64,000 bases of DNA from Blautia obeum ATCC 29174 (GTDB lineage Bacteria; Bacillota; Clostridia; Lachnospirales; Lachnospiraceae), in contig NZ_CP102265.1 of assembly GCF_025147765.1 (NCBI RefSeq), positions 2,233,001-2,297,000 of the forward strand, read 5' to 3'. The notes beneath the pieces are model-generated. The model saw only the letters and a program-made list of their open reading frames with translations, was not told where the DNA came from and searched no databases. A program made the translations under genes and the position numbers. Numbering within the stretch: the stretch's first letter is position 1; every line of letters begins with the position of its first letter. This document shows positions 9,438-17,929 of this stretch, piece by piece.

Positions 9438-10523
9438 TTATACTGCTGCTGCGATCAGATCCCCCATTTCTTTTGTTCCGACTTTTTTGCAGCCTTCAGA
9501 CATAATATCACCGGTGCGGTATCCGTCTGTCAGTACCTTCTGTACGGCTGCTTCTACTGCATCTGCTTCTTCATCAAGATTCAGAGAATAACGAAGCAGC
9601 ATTGCTGCTGAAAGGATTGTTGCGATCGGGTTTGCTTTATTCTGTCCTGCGATGTCCGGTGCAGATCCATGACTTGGCTCATACAGACCGAATTTCGTCT
9701 CGTTAAGACTTGCAGAAGAAAGCATTCCGATAGAACCTGTTACCATACTTGCTTCATCAGACAAAATATCACCGAACATATTCTCTGTCAGGATAACATC
9801 AAACTGTGCCGGATCATGCACCAGCTGCATTGCACAGTTATCAACCAGCATATGCTCCAGTGTGACTTCCGGATAGTCCTTTGCAACTTCTTCTACAACT
9901 TTTCTCCAGAGTCTGGAAGAATCCAGAACGTTTGCTTTGTCTACACTTGTGACTTTTTTTCTTCTCTTCATTGCAATGTCAAAAGCTTTGATTGCAATAC
10001 GGCGAATTTCATTTTCATTATAGGAAAGTGTATCGATTGCTTTCTTTACTCCGTTTTCTTCGATTGTTTTTCTTTCTCCAAAGTAAAGACCACCAGTCAG
10101 TTCACGAACAATGATCATGTCAAATCCGTTCTCTCCGATCACTTCTTTCTTGATCGGGCATGCTTCTTCCAGTTCCTTATAAAGATATGCCGGACGAAGG
10201 TTTGCAAAGAGATTTAATGCCTTACGAATCGCAAGAAGTCCTGCCTCCGGACGTTTGGATGGTTCCAGTTTGTACCATGGAGATGTCTTTGCGTCACCTC
10301 CGATGGAGCCCATCAGAACTGCATCTGAAGCTTTTGCAGTGGCAATTGCCTCATCTGTGAGCGGGACACCGTGAACGTCGATAGAAGCTCCACCGAGGAG
10401 CACCTCTGAATAAGTAAATGTATGATGATATTTTTCACATACTTTATCAAGAACCTTTTTTGCTTCACTGACGATTTCCGGTCCAATTCCATCTCCCGGA
10501 ATCAATGCGATCTTGTATTCCAT
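9438..10523 (-). CDS. leuB: 3-isopropylmalate dehydrogenase
   Basis: NAD-dependent oxidative decarboxylase of the leucine branch, 361 residues. It has GDGIGPEIV at the N-terminus, RPEAGLLAIRKALNLFANLRP for substrate binding, and GSIGMLSSASL plus EPSHGSAPDIAGQ in the cofactor region; the NAD-type (not isocitrate) pattern is clear. leuA, leuC and leuD are not adjacent. It is the first gene of the operon, 69 bp from the -10 box; no T-box, leader peptide rich in leucine, or terminator is visible in that short leader. Confidence 0.95.
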   Translation of the reverse strand: MEYKIALIPGDGIGPEIVSEAKKVLDKVCEKYHHTFTYSEVLLGGASIDVHGVPLTDEAIATAKASDAVLMGSIGGDAKTSPWYKLEPSKRPEAGLLAIRKALNLFANLRPAYLYKELEEACPIKKEVIGENGFDMIIVRELTGGLYFGERKTIEENGVKKAIDTLSYNENEIRRIAIKAFDIAMKRRKKVTSVDKANVLDSSRLWRKVVEEVAKDYPEVTLEHMLVDNCAMQLVHDPAQFDVILTENMFGDILSDEASMVTGSIGMLSSASLNETKFGLYEPSHGSAPDIAGQNKANPIATILSAAMLLRYSLNLDEEADAVEAAVQKVLTDGYRTGDIMSEGCKKVGTKEMGDLIAAAV

Positions 10524-10585
10524 TTCTTCATTTCCTCTCTCTGCATCACACGAAACTTAAGCAGAGTCCTTTCGTTGCGAATATT

Positions 10586-10620
10586 GTTATTATAATAACG
10601 CACTTTTTTATACTTTTCAA
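10586..10620 (-). promoter_or_regulatory. Promoter of the leuB-ilvD-ilvB-serC-serA operon with a palindrome over the -10
   Basis: Read on the minus strand, TTGAAA (10615-10620) is followed after 17 bp by TATTAT (10592-10597). A perfect 14-bp palindrome GTTATTATAATAAC (10586-10599) covers the -10 box, the position expected for a repressor site. No matching regulator gene is next to it. Confidence 0.6.
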
Positions 10621-10689
10621 CCCTTTACTACGTAAAAGTTAGAACGTATTGATATAAGATTGATATAAGCACATTTCCTTAAATAAAAT

Positions 10690-10728
10690 CTTCAAAAAAA
10701 AGAAGTGCTGCATCTGACGCAGCACTTA
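10690..10728 (-). terminator. Terminator after yajC
   Basis: A perfect 9-bp stem AAGTGCTGC/GCAGCACTT (10703-10711/10719-10727). On the minus strand it is followed by a T-rich run of eight T after one C. It separates tgt-yajC from the leuB promoter. Confidence 0.88.
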
Positions 10729-10743
10729 CTTTCTTATTTGCAG

Positions 10744-11040
10744 TTATGCGGATGCCTGCTCTGCCTTCTCCACTTCTGCAATAGCCTGTTTTCTCATTGG
10801 GATACGGCAGTTCTTGTTATTGCCGAATTCTACGATCACATCTTCTTCAGTCATGTCGATGATCACTCCATAGAAGCCACCTGTGGTAACAATGCTGTCA
10901 CCGACTTCCATGCTGTTGAGCATTGCCTGAAGTCTCTTCTGCTCTTTCTTCTGCGGACGGATCATCAGGAAGTACATAACTCCAAAGATTACAACCATCC
11001 ATAAAATCATCATACCCATGCTTGCGGTACTTTCGTTCAT
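10744..11040 (-). CDS. yajC: Preprotein translocase accessory subunit YajC
   Basis: A 98-residue single-pass membrane protein that associates with SecDF-YidC at the Sec translocon. It has one N-terminal membrane segment (about residues 9-28, MMILWMVVIFGVMYFLMI), the conserved RPQKKEQK turn, and a soluble domain with GDSIVTTGGFYGVI. It follows tgt by about 140 bp; tgt-yajC adjacency is common in bacteria. secD/secF are not in the window. Confidence 0.93.
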   Translation of the reverse strand: MNESTASMGMMILWMVVIFGVMYFLMIRPQKKEQKRLQAMLNSMEVGDSIVTTGGFYGVIIDMTEEDVIVEFGNNKNCRIPMRKQAIAEVEKAEQASA

Positions 11041-11183
11041 TTAAGATTCCTCCTGTTTACTGACTTACATTCCCTTTTTCAGGAACACTATACATTATCA
11101 TACACAAAAATGCCTGTTACTTCAAGTGTTTTTCAGCATTTTGTATTATTTCTGTCTATAATTCAGAGACTGTTGTATTATTT

Positions 11184-12320
11184 CTACTCTCCGGCTGCAA
11201 ATCCTTCCAGACGCATCTTTTTGTAATCTGCAAATCTGCCTTCATCCAGTGCATCACGAATCTCTTCCATCATATGATTGTAGAAATACAGATTGTGCAG
11301 AACACAGAGACGCATTCCAAGCATTTCTTTCGCTTTGAGAAGATGACGGATATAAGCTCTGCTGTAATGACGGCATGCCGGACAGCCACAACCTTCTTCG
11401 ATCGGACGTGTATCCAGTTCATATTTCGCATTAAACATGTTCATTTTGCCATGATTGGTGTATACATGTCCATGACGTCCGTTGCGGCTTGGATATACAC
11501 AGTCAAAAAAGTCAATACCACGTTCTACACCCTCAAGGATATTGGCCGGTGTTCCGACTCCCATGAGATAGGTTGGTTTGTCCTGTGGAAGATACGGTAC
11601 AACTGCATCAAGAATACGGTACATTTCCTCATGTGTCTCACCGACTGCCAATCCGCCAACTGCATAACCGTCGAGATCCATTTTTGCGATTTCTTTTGCA
11701 TGTCCGATACGGATATCCTCGTAAACAGCCCCCTGGTTGATGCCAAACAAAAGCTGTTCTTTATTGATGGTATCCGGCAAGCTGTTAAGACGGGCCATCT
11801 CTGTTTTACATCTTGCCAGCCAGCGTGTGGTACGCTCTACGGATTTCTGTACATAATCTCTGTCTGCCACGCTGCTCGGGCACTCATCAAATGCCATAGC
11901 TATGGTAGAACCGAGATTGGACTGAATCTGCATGCTTTCTTCCGGTCCCATAAAAATCTTGTGTCCATCAATATGTGACTGGAAATGGACACCTTCTTCT
12001 TTGATCTTGCGGAGTTTCGCAAGGGAAAAGACCTGGAATCCGCCGGAGTCTGTCAGAATCGGACGCTCCCAATTCATAAATTTGTGAAGTCCGCCAAGCT
12101 GCTTCACTACTTTGTCACCTGGACGCACATGCAAATGATATGTATTAGACAGTTCCACCTGTGTTCCAATATCATAAAGGTCCTGTGTGGAAACAGCACC
12201 TTTTATTGCACCGATCGTTCCTACGTTCATGAATACAGGAGTCTGGATCGTACCGTGTACAGTCTCAAACTGTGCGCGCTTCGCTCGGCCCTCTGTTTTC
12301 ATTAATGTATATTTTGCCAT
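11184..12320 (-). CDS. tgt: tRNA-guanine transglycosylase
   Basis: A 378-residue enzyme that replaces guanine-34 with a queuosine precursor in tRNAs with GUN anticodons. The nucleophile/active-site segments LTDSGGFQVFSL and GLAVGE are present, and the C-terminal zinc site is CGCPACRHYSRAYIRHLL plus a later His. Length and start (ATG 12320 with an AGAGGAATAATC leader) fit the family. It heads the tgt-yajC unit. Confidence 0.96.
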   Translation of the reverse strand: MAKYTLMKTEGRAKRAQFETVHGTIQTPVFMNVGTIGAIKGAVSTQDLYDIGTQVELSNTYHLHVRPGDKVVKQLGGLHKFMNWERPILTDSGGFQVFSLAKLRKIKEEGVHFQSHIDGHKIFMGPEESMQIQSNLGSTIAMAFDECPSSVADRDYVQKSVERTTRWLARCKTEMARLNSLPDTINKEQLLFGINQGAVYEDIRIGHAKEIAKMDLDGYAVGGLAVGETHEEMYRILDAVVPYLPQDKPTYLMGVGTPANILEGVERGIDFFDCVYPSRNGRHGHVYTNHGKMNMFNAKYELDTRPIEEGCGCPACRHYSRAYIRHLLKAKEMLGMRLCVLHNLYFYNHMMEEIRDALDEGRFADYKKMRLEGFAAGE

Positions 12321-12358
12321 GATTATTCCTCTTTCTGTTTGATTTGCATTTAGTTCTA

Positions 12359-12387
12359 AGTATACCAGACAGAAAGAAAATGGTAAA
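12359..12387 (-). promoter_or_regulatory. Promoter of tgt
   Basis: On the minus strand TTTACC (12382-12387) and TATACT (12359-12364) are 17 bp apart, about 40 bp before the tgt start. Confidence 0.65.
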
Positions 12388-12410
12388 GTCCTGTTATATA
12401 AAAATGATAT

Positions 12411-13316
12411 TTACTTTATCATTTCCATCCAGGACAAAAAAGCGGTATTTTCAGCAGCGATCCTTGTATTATATGCAATAACATTCTGATTATCGACTAC
12501 AGATTTCATATTTCCAACAAGGCCATTTATCGTGTTATTCATGTTGTTAACTACTACATCTGCGTTTTCAATCGCATCATATAATGCATACTGTCTATCT
12601 CGAATTTCATCAAGCCTATATATCACATCATCAAGTTTCGCTATTATAATATTCATTCTGATTTCTGTTTCATATATGTTATATGCACCCTCATGACCTG
12701 TTAACGTATCACATCTTCCAGAATTGAAATATTCGTAAAAAGCCGCAATCGGAACCAATCCCCGGTATTTGGGATAAATGATATTTTTGCTATAAAAATT
12801 ATTTAAAATTTGCTGAGTCTCTTTTTGATTATCACAAACAATCAAGTATTCCTTTCTTACCTCGTCTATTTGTTTTCTAATTTTTTCAACCCGCTTTGCA
12901 TTCTCACGAACAACACGATCATTATGTTTTGTCACTTGTTTGTTTTTATCATCTGCATCCCATGCCTTCATTTGTTCAACAAGTAGCCCCAAGATTACCC
13001 CTATTAATGCACCTATTAAATTTGCTGATAATAGCGGACCAAAAAAACCCTTAACACTAAATCTTGTAAAAATTCCTAAGCAAACAAGTACGATTGCTCC
13101 TGTTACAGCTCCGAACATAGCCATTCCGATAATAGTTTCAGAATCTATCGATGCTGATACATAATTCTCTAATGGTAATTCTCTCTTCTTATCTCTCTCC
13201 AATTCCAGACAACGCTGCGATAAACAATTTATCATTTTTCCTTGCTCATAATTGATTCTTTCTAAATAATATACTTTTTTAAGAATCTCCTTCATATTTT
13301 TTCCTGTGTTATCCAT
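12411..13316 (-). CDS. Unknown coiled-coil protein with two membrane segments
   Basis: No function recognised. A 301-residue protein whose start is set by AGGAG 7 nt before the ATG at 13316. An N-terminal amphipathic/coiled region of about 50 residues is followed by two hydrophobic hairpin segments (about 58-80 and 85-110, rich in Gly/Ala/Val). Next comes a charged coiled coil (about 115-165), then a globular part with YRGLVPIAAFYEYF and CDTLTGHEGAYNIYE, and a final coiled region with VVVNNMNN. It is the last gene of the four-gene minus-strand accessory cluster. AT-rich codon use sets it off from tgt. Confidence 0.7.
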   Translation of the reverse strand: MDNTGKNMKEILKKVYYLERINYEQGKMINCLSQRCLELERDKKRELPLENYVSASIDSETIIGMAMFGAVTGAIVLVCLGIFTRFSVKGFFGPLLSANLIGALIGVILGLLVEQMKAWDADDKNKQVTKHNDRVVRENAKRVEKIRKQIDEVRKEYLIVCDNQKETQQILNNFYSKNIIYPKYRGLVPIAAFYEYFNSGRCDTLTGHEGAYNIYETEIRMNIIIAKLDDVIYRLDEIRDRQYALYDAIENADVVVNNMNNTINGLVGNMKSVVDNQNVIAYNTRIAAENTAFLSWMEMIK

Positions 13317-13337
13317 ACCCAATCTCCTAATAATATA

Positions 13338-15101
13338 TTATTGCACTTCGTTTTCTCTTGTTTTAATTACATCTGCATTTTTTAATTCATACTGATTGAG
13401 TATCTGTTCCATATTCTCATCAAAAGAATCCGCATCATATTGCGGTGAGTACCATGATTTTGTATTAAAATATTCTTGTAATTGTGCATCTTTAAATTTT
13501 CTTCCATGGCGTGCAAATATTTCGTTTCTTGCAAGTCTTAACTGTTCTGAAGACATCCCTCCCAATTCGTTTTCTGATATGTAACGGCTATCGCTGTCTG
13601 GTAATATATATTCGGTGGTATTTTCAGTTGAAATATTTGTATCTTGCGTGGTTGTATTAGTCTCTTCCTGATTATTTTCTCCATTTTGAATGTTTGTGTC
13701 TGCAGAACTTTCTTCTATATATTCAGTTGTATCCTGTCCATCCCAATCACTTTCGGAAGTCGCATATTTTTCTATATAATGATAAACATTTGCGTCCTCA
13801 TCACTATATGCCCTTCCCAGAGACAGCCATCCATCACGAAACGCTTCATCAAGTTCATATTCTATTGATAATACCTTTTCACCTTTTAAATTGACGCAGA
13901 TTGTCTCCTCCTCATTTGGAACTGTCATAATGCCATCATCTGAAAGTAAATCACCTATATATTCTTCATACACCGCATCATTATCATAACTAGATGGGGT
14001 ATCCATTATTCCAACATTACATGCTATCGGCTCAAAACACATTTGTCCCTGATTATCAAGAATCGTTATATAATTTTCCTCTGATACCGTTCCCTTCAGC
14101 AAACAAACTGAATATCCATCATCTCGCGGTGAGATATTCATAACAATTATTTCTTCTGTATCTGCATTTGAGAATATGACATTTCCATTAAGATCATATA
14201 ACGTAGCTTTTCCAGCATACGCTGTCGCAACATGATCTGTACTTATAAATTTTGCACCTAAAATCCTGTCAAAATTAGTCTTCACTGCAAATTCCGAAAC
14301 TTTATTTCCCACAGAATCATAGACTCTCAAATTCCAACCATCATCTCCGGCCAGCAAATATTTTGCATGATCCGCTTCTCCAAACCATTCTAAACCATGT
14401 GGAAAATCTGGACTGATAATCTGTCCTGTCTCTACATTATAAAAACCTCCATCACATCTGAATAACGAACCATAGCTTCTCCATCCAGACATACTATTTT
14501 CAAATTCATTGATTGCCAACGGCAACTCAGTTTCTGTGCCTTTCATAAGAATTTTTCCATTATAATTAAATAATCCATATTCATTTTCTTTATGTTGATA
14601 TCCGCTCTTATTATAAATTGAAAATATATAATATCCGTCTTTAGAATACGTGATTGAATCATTCTCCGATAACTTTATGTAATGTTGACCATCACGAAGC
14701 AAAAGAAGATCAGAACCTATCAAACAATTTCCAAGATCATCCCATGTAAACCATTGATTTTGTTCCGTATCACATCCAAACATTTCCGTCAGATTACATC
14801 TGAGTTCCAGCTTGTCATTAATATATCCCAAAAATAACTCCTCATCTCCAGACTCTTCATCTGCTTCCTCATCACTTCTTTCTTTCATCATTACAACTGC
14901 ATGTCCATTATGAAACGTTCCACTTTCCACAATTTCATACTCACATTCTTCATCTGTATTTATTTCAAATGTTGTCTGAAGTATATTGTCTCCAACATTA
15001 TATTGCGACAAATCGGTTTCATATGTTTCAGCATAAACATTGTTCGATTTTGCCATTAGCAACATTATCCCAAACAACATAACCATCCAAATTTTTTTCA
15101 T
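13338..15101 (-). CDS. Secreted YARHG-domain protein
   Basis: A 587-residue exported protein. The chosen ATG at 15101 lies 9 nt after AAGGAGG; upstream in-frame starts are too close to that site. A signal peptide (MKKIWMVMLFGIMLLMAKS, cleavage probably near VYAET) leads to a long region of beta-propeller-like repeats with Gly-Asn and YDLNGN/YNGKI turns. A Thr/Asn/Glu-rich linker (about 455-505) precedes a C-terminal YARHG domain (LARNEIFARHGRKF near 530). YARHG is an extracellular domain of unknown function, thought to be associated with the peptidoglycan envelope. The export and domain calls are good; the role is unknown. Confidence 0.75.
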   Translation of the reverse strand: MKKIWMVMLFGIMLLMAKSNNVYAETYETDLSQYNVGDNILQTTFEINTDEECEYEIVESGTFHNGHAVVMMKERSDEEADEESGDEELFLGYINDKLELRCNLTEMFGCDTEQNQWFTWDDLGNCLIGSDLLLLRDGQHYIKLSENDSITYSKDGYYIFSIYNKSGYQHKENEYGLFNYNGKILMKGTETELPLAINEFENSMSGWRSYGSLFRCDGGFYNVETGQIISPDFPHGLEWFGEADHAKYLLAGDDGWNLRVYDSVGNKVSEFAVKTNFDRILGAKFISTDHVATAYAGKATLYDLNGNVIFSNADTEEIIVMNISPRDDGYSVCLLKGTVSEENYITILDNQGQMCFEPIACNVGIMDTPSSYDNDAVYEEYIGDLLSDDGIMTVPNEEETICVNLKGEKVLSIEYELDEAFRDGWLSLGRAYSDEDANVYHYIEKYATSESDWDGQDTTEYIEESSADTNIQNGENNQEETNTTTQDTNISTENTTEYILPDSDSRYISENELGGMSSEQLRLARNEIFARHGRKFKDAQLQEYFNTKSWYSPQYDADSFDENMEQILNQYELKNADVIKTRENEVQ

Positions 15102-15125
15102 ACACATAAGCCTCCTTGACAATTT

Positions 15126-15452
15126 TTATTCTTTTGTTCCAACCATTTCCTGATCATCATCTTCTAATGTCAGCTCATCCCCATTTATTTCATATGTATA
15201 CATAGCAGTATTTGTGCTCCTGATTCCCGATACCATCTGCGATGTCAAACAAATCTTATCATCTGCAAATGAATACACTCCTGTTATTATTCGACCATCA
15301 TCATCCAAAAAAGTTCCATCATCCATAAATGTTATCGTAAACCCCTCATCAAATTCCCATGTCCCTATGATTTGTTTCTTTGGATCCGACTGACACCCTC
15401 CCACAAACATACTGATTGCACAGATAACAGCTAAAACTTTTGTCTTCTTCAT
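15126..15452 (-). CDS. Small lipoprotein with lipocalin-like fold pattern
   Basis: A 108-residue predicted lipoprotein: a short hydrophobic signal ends in the lipobox VGGC with Cys20. The mature part starts with a GTWEFDEGFTITFMDDGTF pattern followed by a GVYSF strand, the arrangement seen in small beta-barrel lipocalin-like lipoproteins of clostridia. The specific function is unknown. It lies 24 bp upstream of the YARHG gene and is probably co-transcribed with it. Confidence 0.72.
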   Translation of the reverse strand: MKKTKVLAVICAISMFVGGCQSDPKKQIIGTWEFDEGFTITFMDDGTFLDDDGRIITGVYSFADDKICLTSQMVSGIRSTNTAMYTYEINGDELTLEDDDQEMVGTKE

Positions 15453-15496
15453 TCCTTTCCCTCCTGTTTTTATTTAAATGAGATTTTATTGATATT

Positions 15497-16645
15497 TCAT
15501 TCAGATAGTGCACAGCCCGATACATATGGCAATTGTTTTATATACTGTGCAAGTGCTTCACCATCTGTATTTTCTTTCAGATACACAATAAAATAACTAT
15601 AATCGTCTGAAAGAGGATTTTCCGTATCTGCTGAATTCGAGCCTTGAAAATAATCATTTATAAACTCCTGCCAGGCTTCTTCGTTTCCTGCTTGTTCAAT
15701 ATGAGCAACTGCCGGTTCCTTTTCTATTGCATTCTTTATCTGTTCCAGATTTTTCTGAGAAGCTTCTTCAGAAAAATAAACTTTTATAGTTCTTTCTGAC
15801 TCCTGCACTTCATCCGAATAATTATCCATTTCTGGCTCTATATCTGTATTTTCTTCTGCTGATTCTGTTTCTTTTATCGAGTCTTCTGTCAGTGCAGCAA
15901 CTTCCTCATCCATTTCATCATTTGTATCCATATCGTTCTCTTTTTCAACTGTCACATTATATTTTACAGGAATCTCCTTTAAATCATCATTATTCTCTTC
16001 TATCTTTATCTGTTCCCATTCTTCCTGCGAACCTGTGTATGATATATATTTTAATTGTTTGCAATCTTTAAAAACATCTTCACCAATATATTCCACACTT
16101 GATGGAATTAAGATTTCTTCGAGTGCCGTGCAATTGTCAAATGCACCGCTACCAAGGTATATCAAATTTTCCGGCAATTCGATTTGCCTGAGCTTATAGC
16201 AATCATTAAACGCTTCATCGCCAATACTTTGTATGCTCCTCGGAAAATCTATGTCCCATATATCCATACATTTATCGAAAGCATTATTTCCAATCGTAAC
16301 TACACCTTCCGATAAACGAACCCATTTTAACTTTTCACATCCACTCAATGCATTTTCCCCAATGCTACTTACACCTTCTCCCGTAGCAAAATCCAGAATA
16401 TACTTTTTTCCTGACTTCCACGGAACAGTTCCTTCTGAATAATCATCCATTTGTCCGCTTCCACCGATTGCCAGGGTTATTCCAAATGCCCCGTCATATA
16501 GTTGCCATTCCAGATTTTCTCCATACTCCCCTGTTGTATTGATTTTCTGCAAAATATCCTCTTCACTTAGTTTTTCTTTACCACACCCGCAAATTAACAG
16601 CATACTTCCAAATAAAACTATTACTTTCCATATTCTCTTTATCAT
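15497..16645 (-). CDS. Lipoprotein with BspA-type leucine-rich repeats and an FtsX-like C-terminal domain
   Basis: A 382-residue surface lipoprotein. The signal ends at the lipobox LICGC (Cys21). Residues about 85-210 carry at least four LRR_5 (BspA) repeats of the type IGDEAFNDCYKLRQIELPE. An acidic Glu/Asp/Thr-rich linker (about 225-285) follows. The last 95 residues (from RTIKVYFSEEAS) resemble the extracellular domain of FtsX: KVYFS, a helix with IEKEPAVAHIEQ, EAWQEF and a closing strand pair. BspA repeats usually bind host or cell-surface ligands; the FtsX-like part is my inference. It is the first gene of the minus-strand surface-protein cluster. Confidence 0.75.
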   Translation of the reverse strand: MIKRIWKVIVLFGSMLLICGCGKEKLSEEDILQKINTTGEYGENLEWQLYDGAFGITLAIGGSGQMDDYSEGTVPWKSGKKYILDFATGEGVSSIGENALSGCEKLKWVRLSEGVVTIGNNAFDKCMDIWDIDFPRSIQSIGDEAFNDCYKLRQIELPENLIYLGSGAFDNCTALEEILIPSSVEYIGEDVFKDCKQLKYISYTGSQEEWEQIKIEENNDDLKEIPVKYNVTVEKENDMDTNDEMDEEVAALTEDSIKETESAEENTDIEPEMDNYSDEVQESERTIKVYFSEEASQKNLEQIKNAIEKEPAVAHIEQAGNEEAWQEFINDYFQGSNSADTENPLSDDYSYFIVYLKENTDGEALAQYIKQLPYVSGCALSE

Positions 16646-16780
16646 ATTGTCTTCCCTCCTTTTCTACTTAATTCATTATACGTTTTTATAATTCGCATGT
16701 AAAATCGTATCTCCATCTTGTAGTCTGTTTATCGAGTGTTTTTTTTGGAATACTATGAGAACAAAGAAATGGAGGTGACT

Positions 16781-17107
16781 ATGACAATAGACTATACTGA
16801 AATAGGTAAGCGAATTGCCAGGCGACGTAAAGCATTAGGTTTAAAGCAATCTGAGGTTGAAGAAAAAGCTGGTCTTGGTCAGAAATATCTCTCTAATATT
16901 GAACGTAGCATTTCCATTCCCTCTATAGAAGTCATCATGAAATTAGCTTATGTCTTAAACACAACTCCCGATGAGTTTCTAATAGGTACTTTAAATTCAA
17001 ATGATGAAGAATGGAAGAAAAGCGCCGAATTACTTCGTCCGCTCAATTCTAAGCAATTAAACTTGGTACATAATTTTTTAATATGGTTATCAGAACAAGA
17101 TATGTAA
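16781..17107 (+). CDS. XRE-family transcriptional regulator
   Basis: A 108-residue DNA-binding protein starting at the ATG 5 nt after GGAGG (an upstream in-frame ATG has no ribosome site). Residues about 5-60 form a Cro/C1 helix-turn-helix (IGKRIARRRKALGLKQSEVEEKAGL, split here as IGKRIARRRK and GLKQSEVEEKAGL), with SIPSIEVIMKLAYVL after the recognition helix. The short C-terminal tail is probably for dimerisation. It is divergent from the surface-protein cluster and upstream of a toxin-antitoxin pair; it may control one of them, but no operator was matched. Confidence 0.85.
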   Translation: MTIDYTEIGKRIARRRKALGLKQSEVEEKAGLGQKYLSNIERSISIPSIEVIMKLAYVLNTTPDEFLIGTLNSNDEEWKKSAELLRPLNSKQLNLVHNFLIWLSEQDM

Positions 17108-17111
17108 GACA

Positions 17112-17149
17112 AAATCTCCCCATCTGTAATTCGATGGAGAGATTTTTAT
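17112..17149 (+). terminator. Terminator after the XRE regulator
   Basis: The stem AATCTC/GAGATT, then one mismatch, then CCATC/GATGG (17113-17144), is followed by TTTATTA. Confidence 0.8.
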
Positions 17150-17206
17150 TACTTATTTTTTTATTACTTATCATTTACTATTTTTTATCTTATATTCTGC
17201 ATTGTA

Positions 17207-17241
17207 TTGACATATCAATATATTACAAATATACTGTATAT
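17207..17241 (+). promoter_or_regulatory. Promoter and operator of the RelB/YafQ-type toxin-antitoxin operon
   Basis: Consensus TTGACA (17207-17212) and TATACT (17230-17235) are spaced 17 bp. An inverted repeat ATATAC-T-GTATAT (17229-17241) covers the -10, placed well for autorepression by the antitoxin. Confidence 0.72.
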
Positions 17242-17269
17242 ATATTATAAAGAAAGGTGGTTCTTTTAT

Positions 17270-17539
17270 ATGGCCAATATCTCTATCCGTATGGAAGATA
17301 AATTAAAACAACAGGCCGAAGAACTTTTCTCCGACCTCGGAATGAATCTCACCACTGCTATCACGATTTTTGTAAAGCAGTCTATACGTGAACAACGAAT
17401 TCCTTTTGAAATTACGCGTGAAACTTTAAATCGTGAAACTCTTGCAGCATTACGGGAAGTAGAAAAAATGAAAAGGAATCCTTCCCTTGGCAAATCATTT
17501 GATGATGTTGATACAATGATGGAGGACTTACTGAAATGA
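17270..17539 (+). CDS. RelB/DinJ-family antitoxin
   Basis: An 89-residue antitoxin starting at the ATG after AAAGGTGG. The N-terminal ribbon-helix-helix segment (ISIRMEDKLKQQAEELFSDL) binds DNA; the pattern LGMNLTTAITIFVKQSIRE is diagnostic of the RelB/DinJ family. The C-terminal acidic and Lys-rich part should wrap the toxin. It overlaps the toxin gene by 4 bp (ATGA), so the pair is translationally coupled. Confidence 0.9.
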   Translation: MANISIRMEDKLKQQAEELFSDLGMNLTTAITIFVKQSIREQRIPFEITRETLNRETLAALREVEKMKRNPSLGKSFDDVDTMMEDLLK

Positions 17540-17817
17540 AATATTCAATTAAACCAACCTCCAAATTCCAAAAAGATCTAAAACGTATCCAAAAAAGAGG
17601 TTATGATCTATCACTTCTATCCGATGTCATCAAAAAGCTATCTAACGGTGAGTCCCTTCCACTAAAGTACCGAGATCATAACCTCATCGGTAACTTTTGT
17701 GGATGTCGAGAATGTCATATTACTCCGGATTGGCTTCTCATCTACGAAATCTACGAAAAAGACCTTTATCTCTATCTAACCAGAACTGGTTCCCACAGTG
17801 ATCTCTTCTCCAAATAA
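17536..17817 (+). CDS. YafQ-type mRNA-interferase toxin
   Basis: A 93-residue RelE-superfamily toxin that should cleave mRNA on the ribosome. The YafQ pattern is intact: basic N-terminal helix (FQKDLKRIQKRG), the GCRECHITPDWLLIYEI strand block with conserved His, and the C-terminal RTGSHSDLF containing the catalytic-type His. The family length is normal. It is co-transcribed with its antitoxin. Confidence 0.92.
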   Translation: MKYSIKPTSKFQKDLKRIQKRGYDLSLLSDVIKKLSNGESLPLKYRDHNLIGNFCGCRECHITPDWLLIYEIYEKDLYLYLTRTGSHSDLFSK

Positions 17818-17850
17818 AATCCCCTGTTATTTTGTTCCATGATTCACGCA

Positions 17851-17897
17851 AAAAAGGCAAGGTATACGCCTCTTATGCATACCTTGCCTTTTTATAC
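17851..17897 (+). terminator. Terminator after the toxin gene
   Basis: A perfect 15-bp stem AAAAAGGCAAGGTAT/ATACCTTGCCTTTTT (17851-17865/17879-17893). It can act in both directions. Confidence 0.92.
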
Positions 17898-17929
17898 ATT
17901 TTTCATCCCCAACATCTATCCCCACACCA

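Noticed and set aside
10524..10592. Possible T-box or leader-peptide attenuator before leuB
   Set aside because: The leader is only about 70 nt, has no T-box sequence, no terminator, and no run of Leu/Val/Ile codons; only a 6-bp CTCTGC/GCAGAG stem was found.
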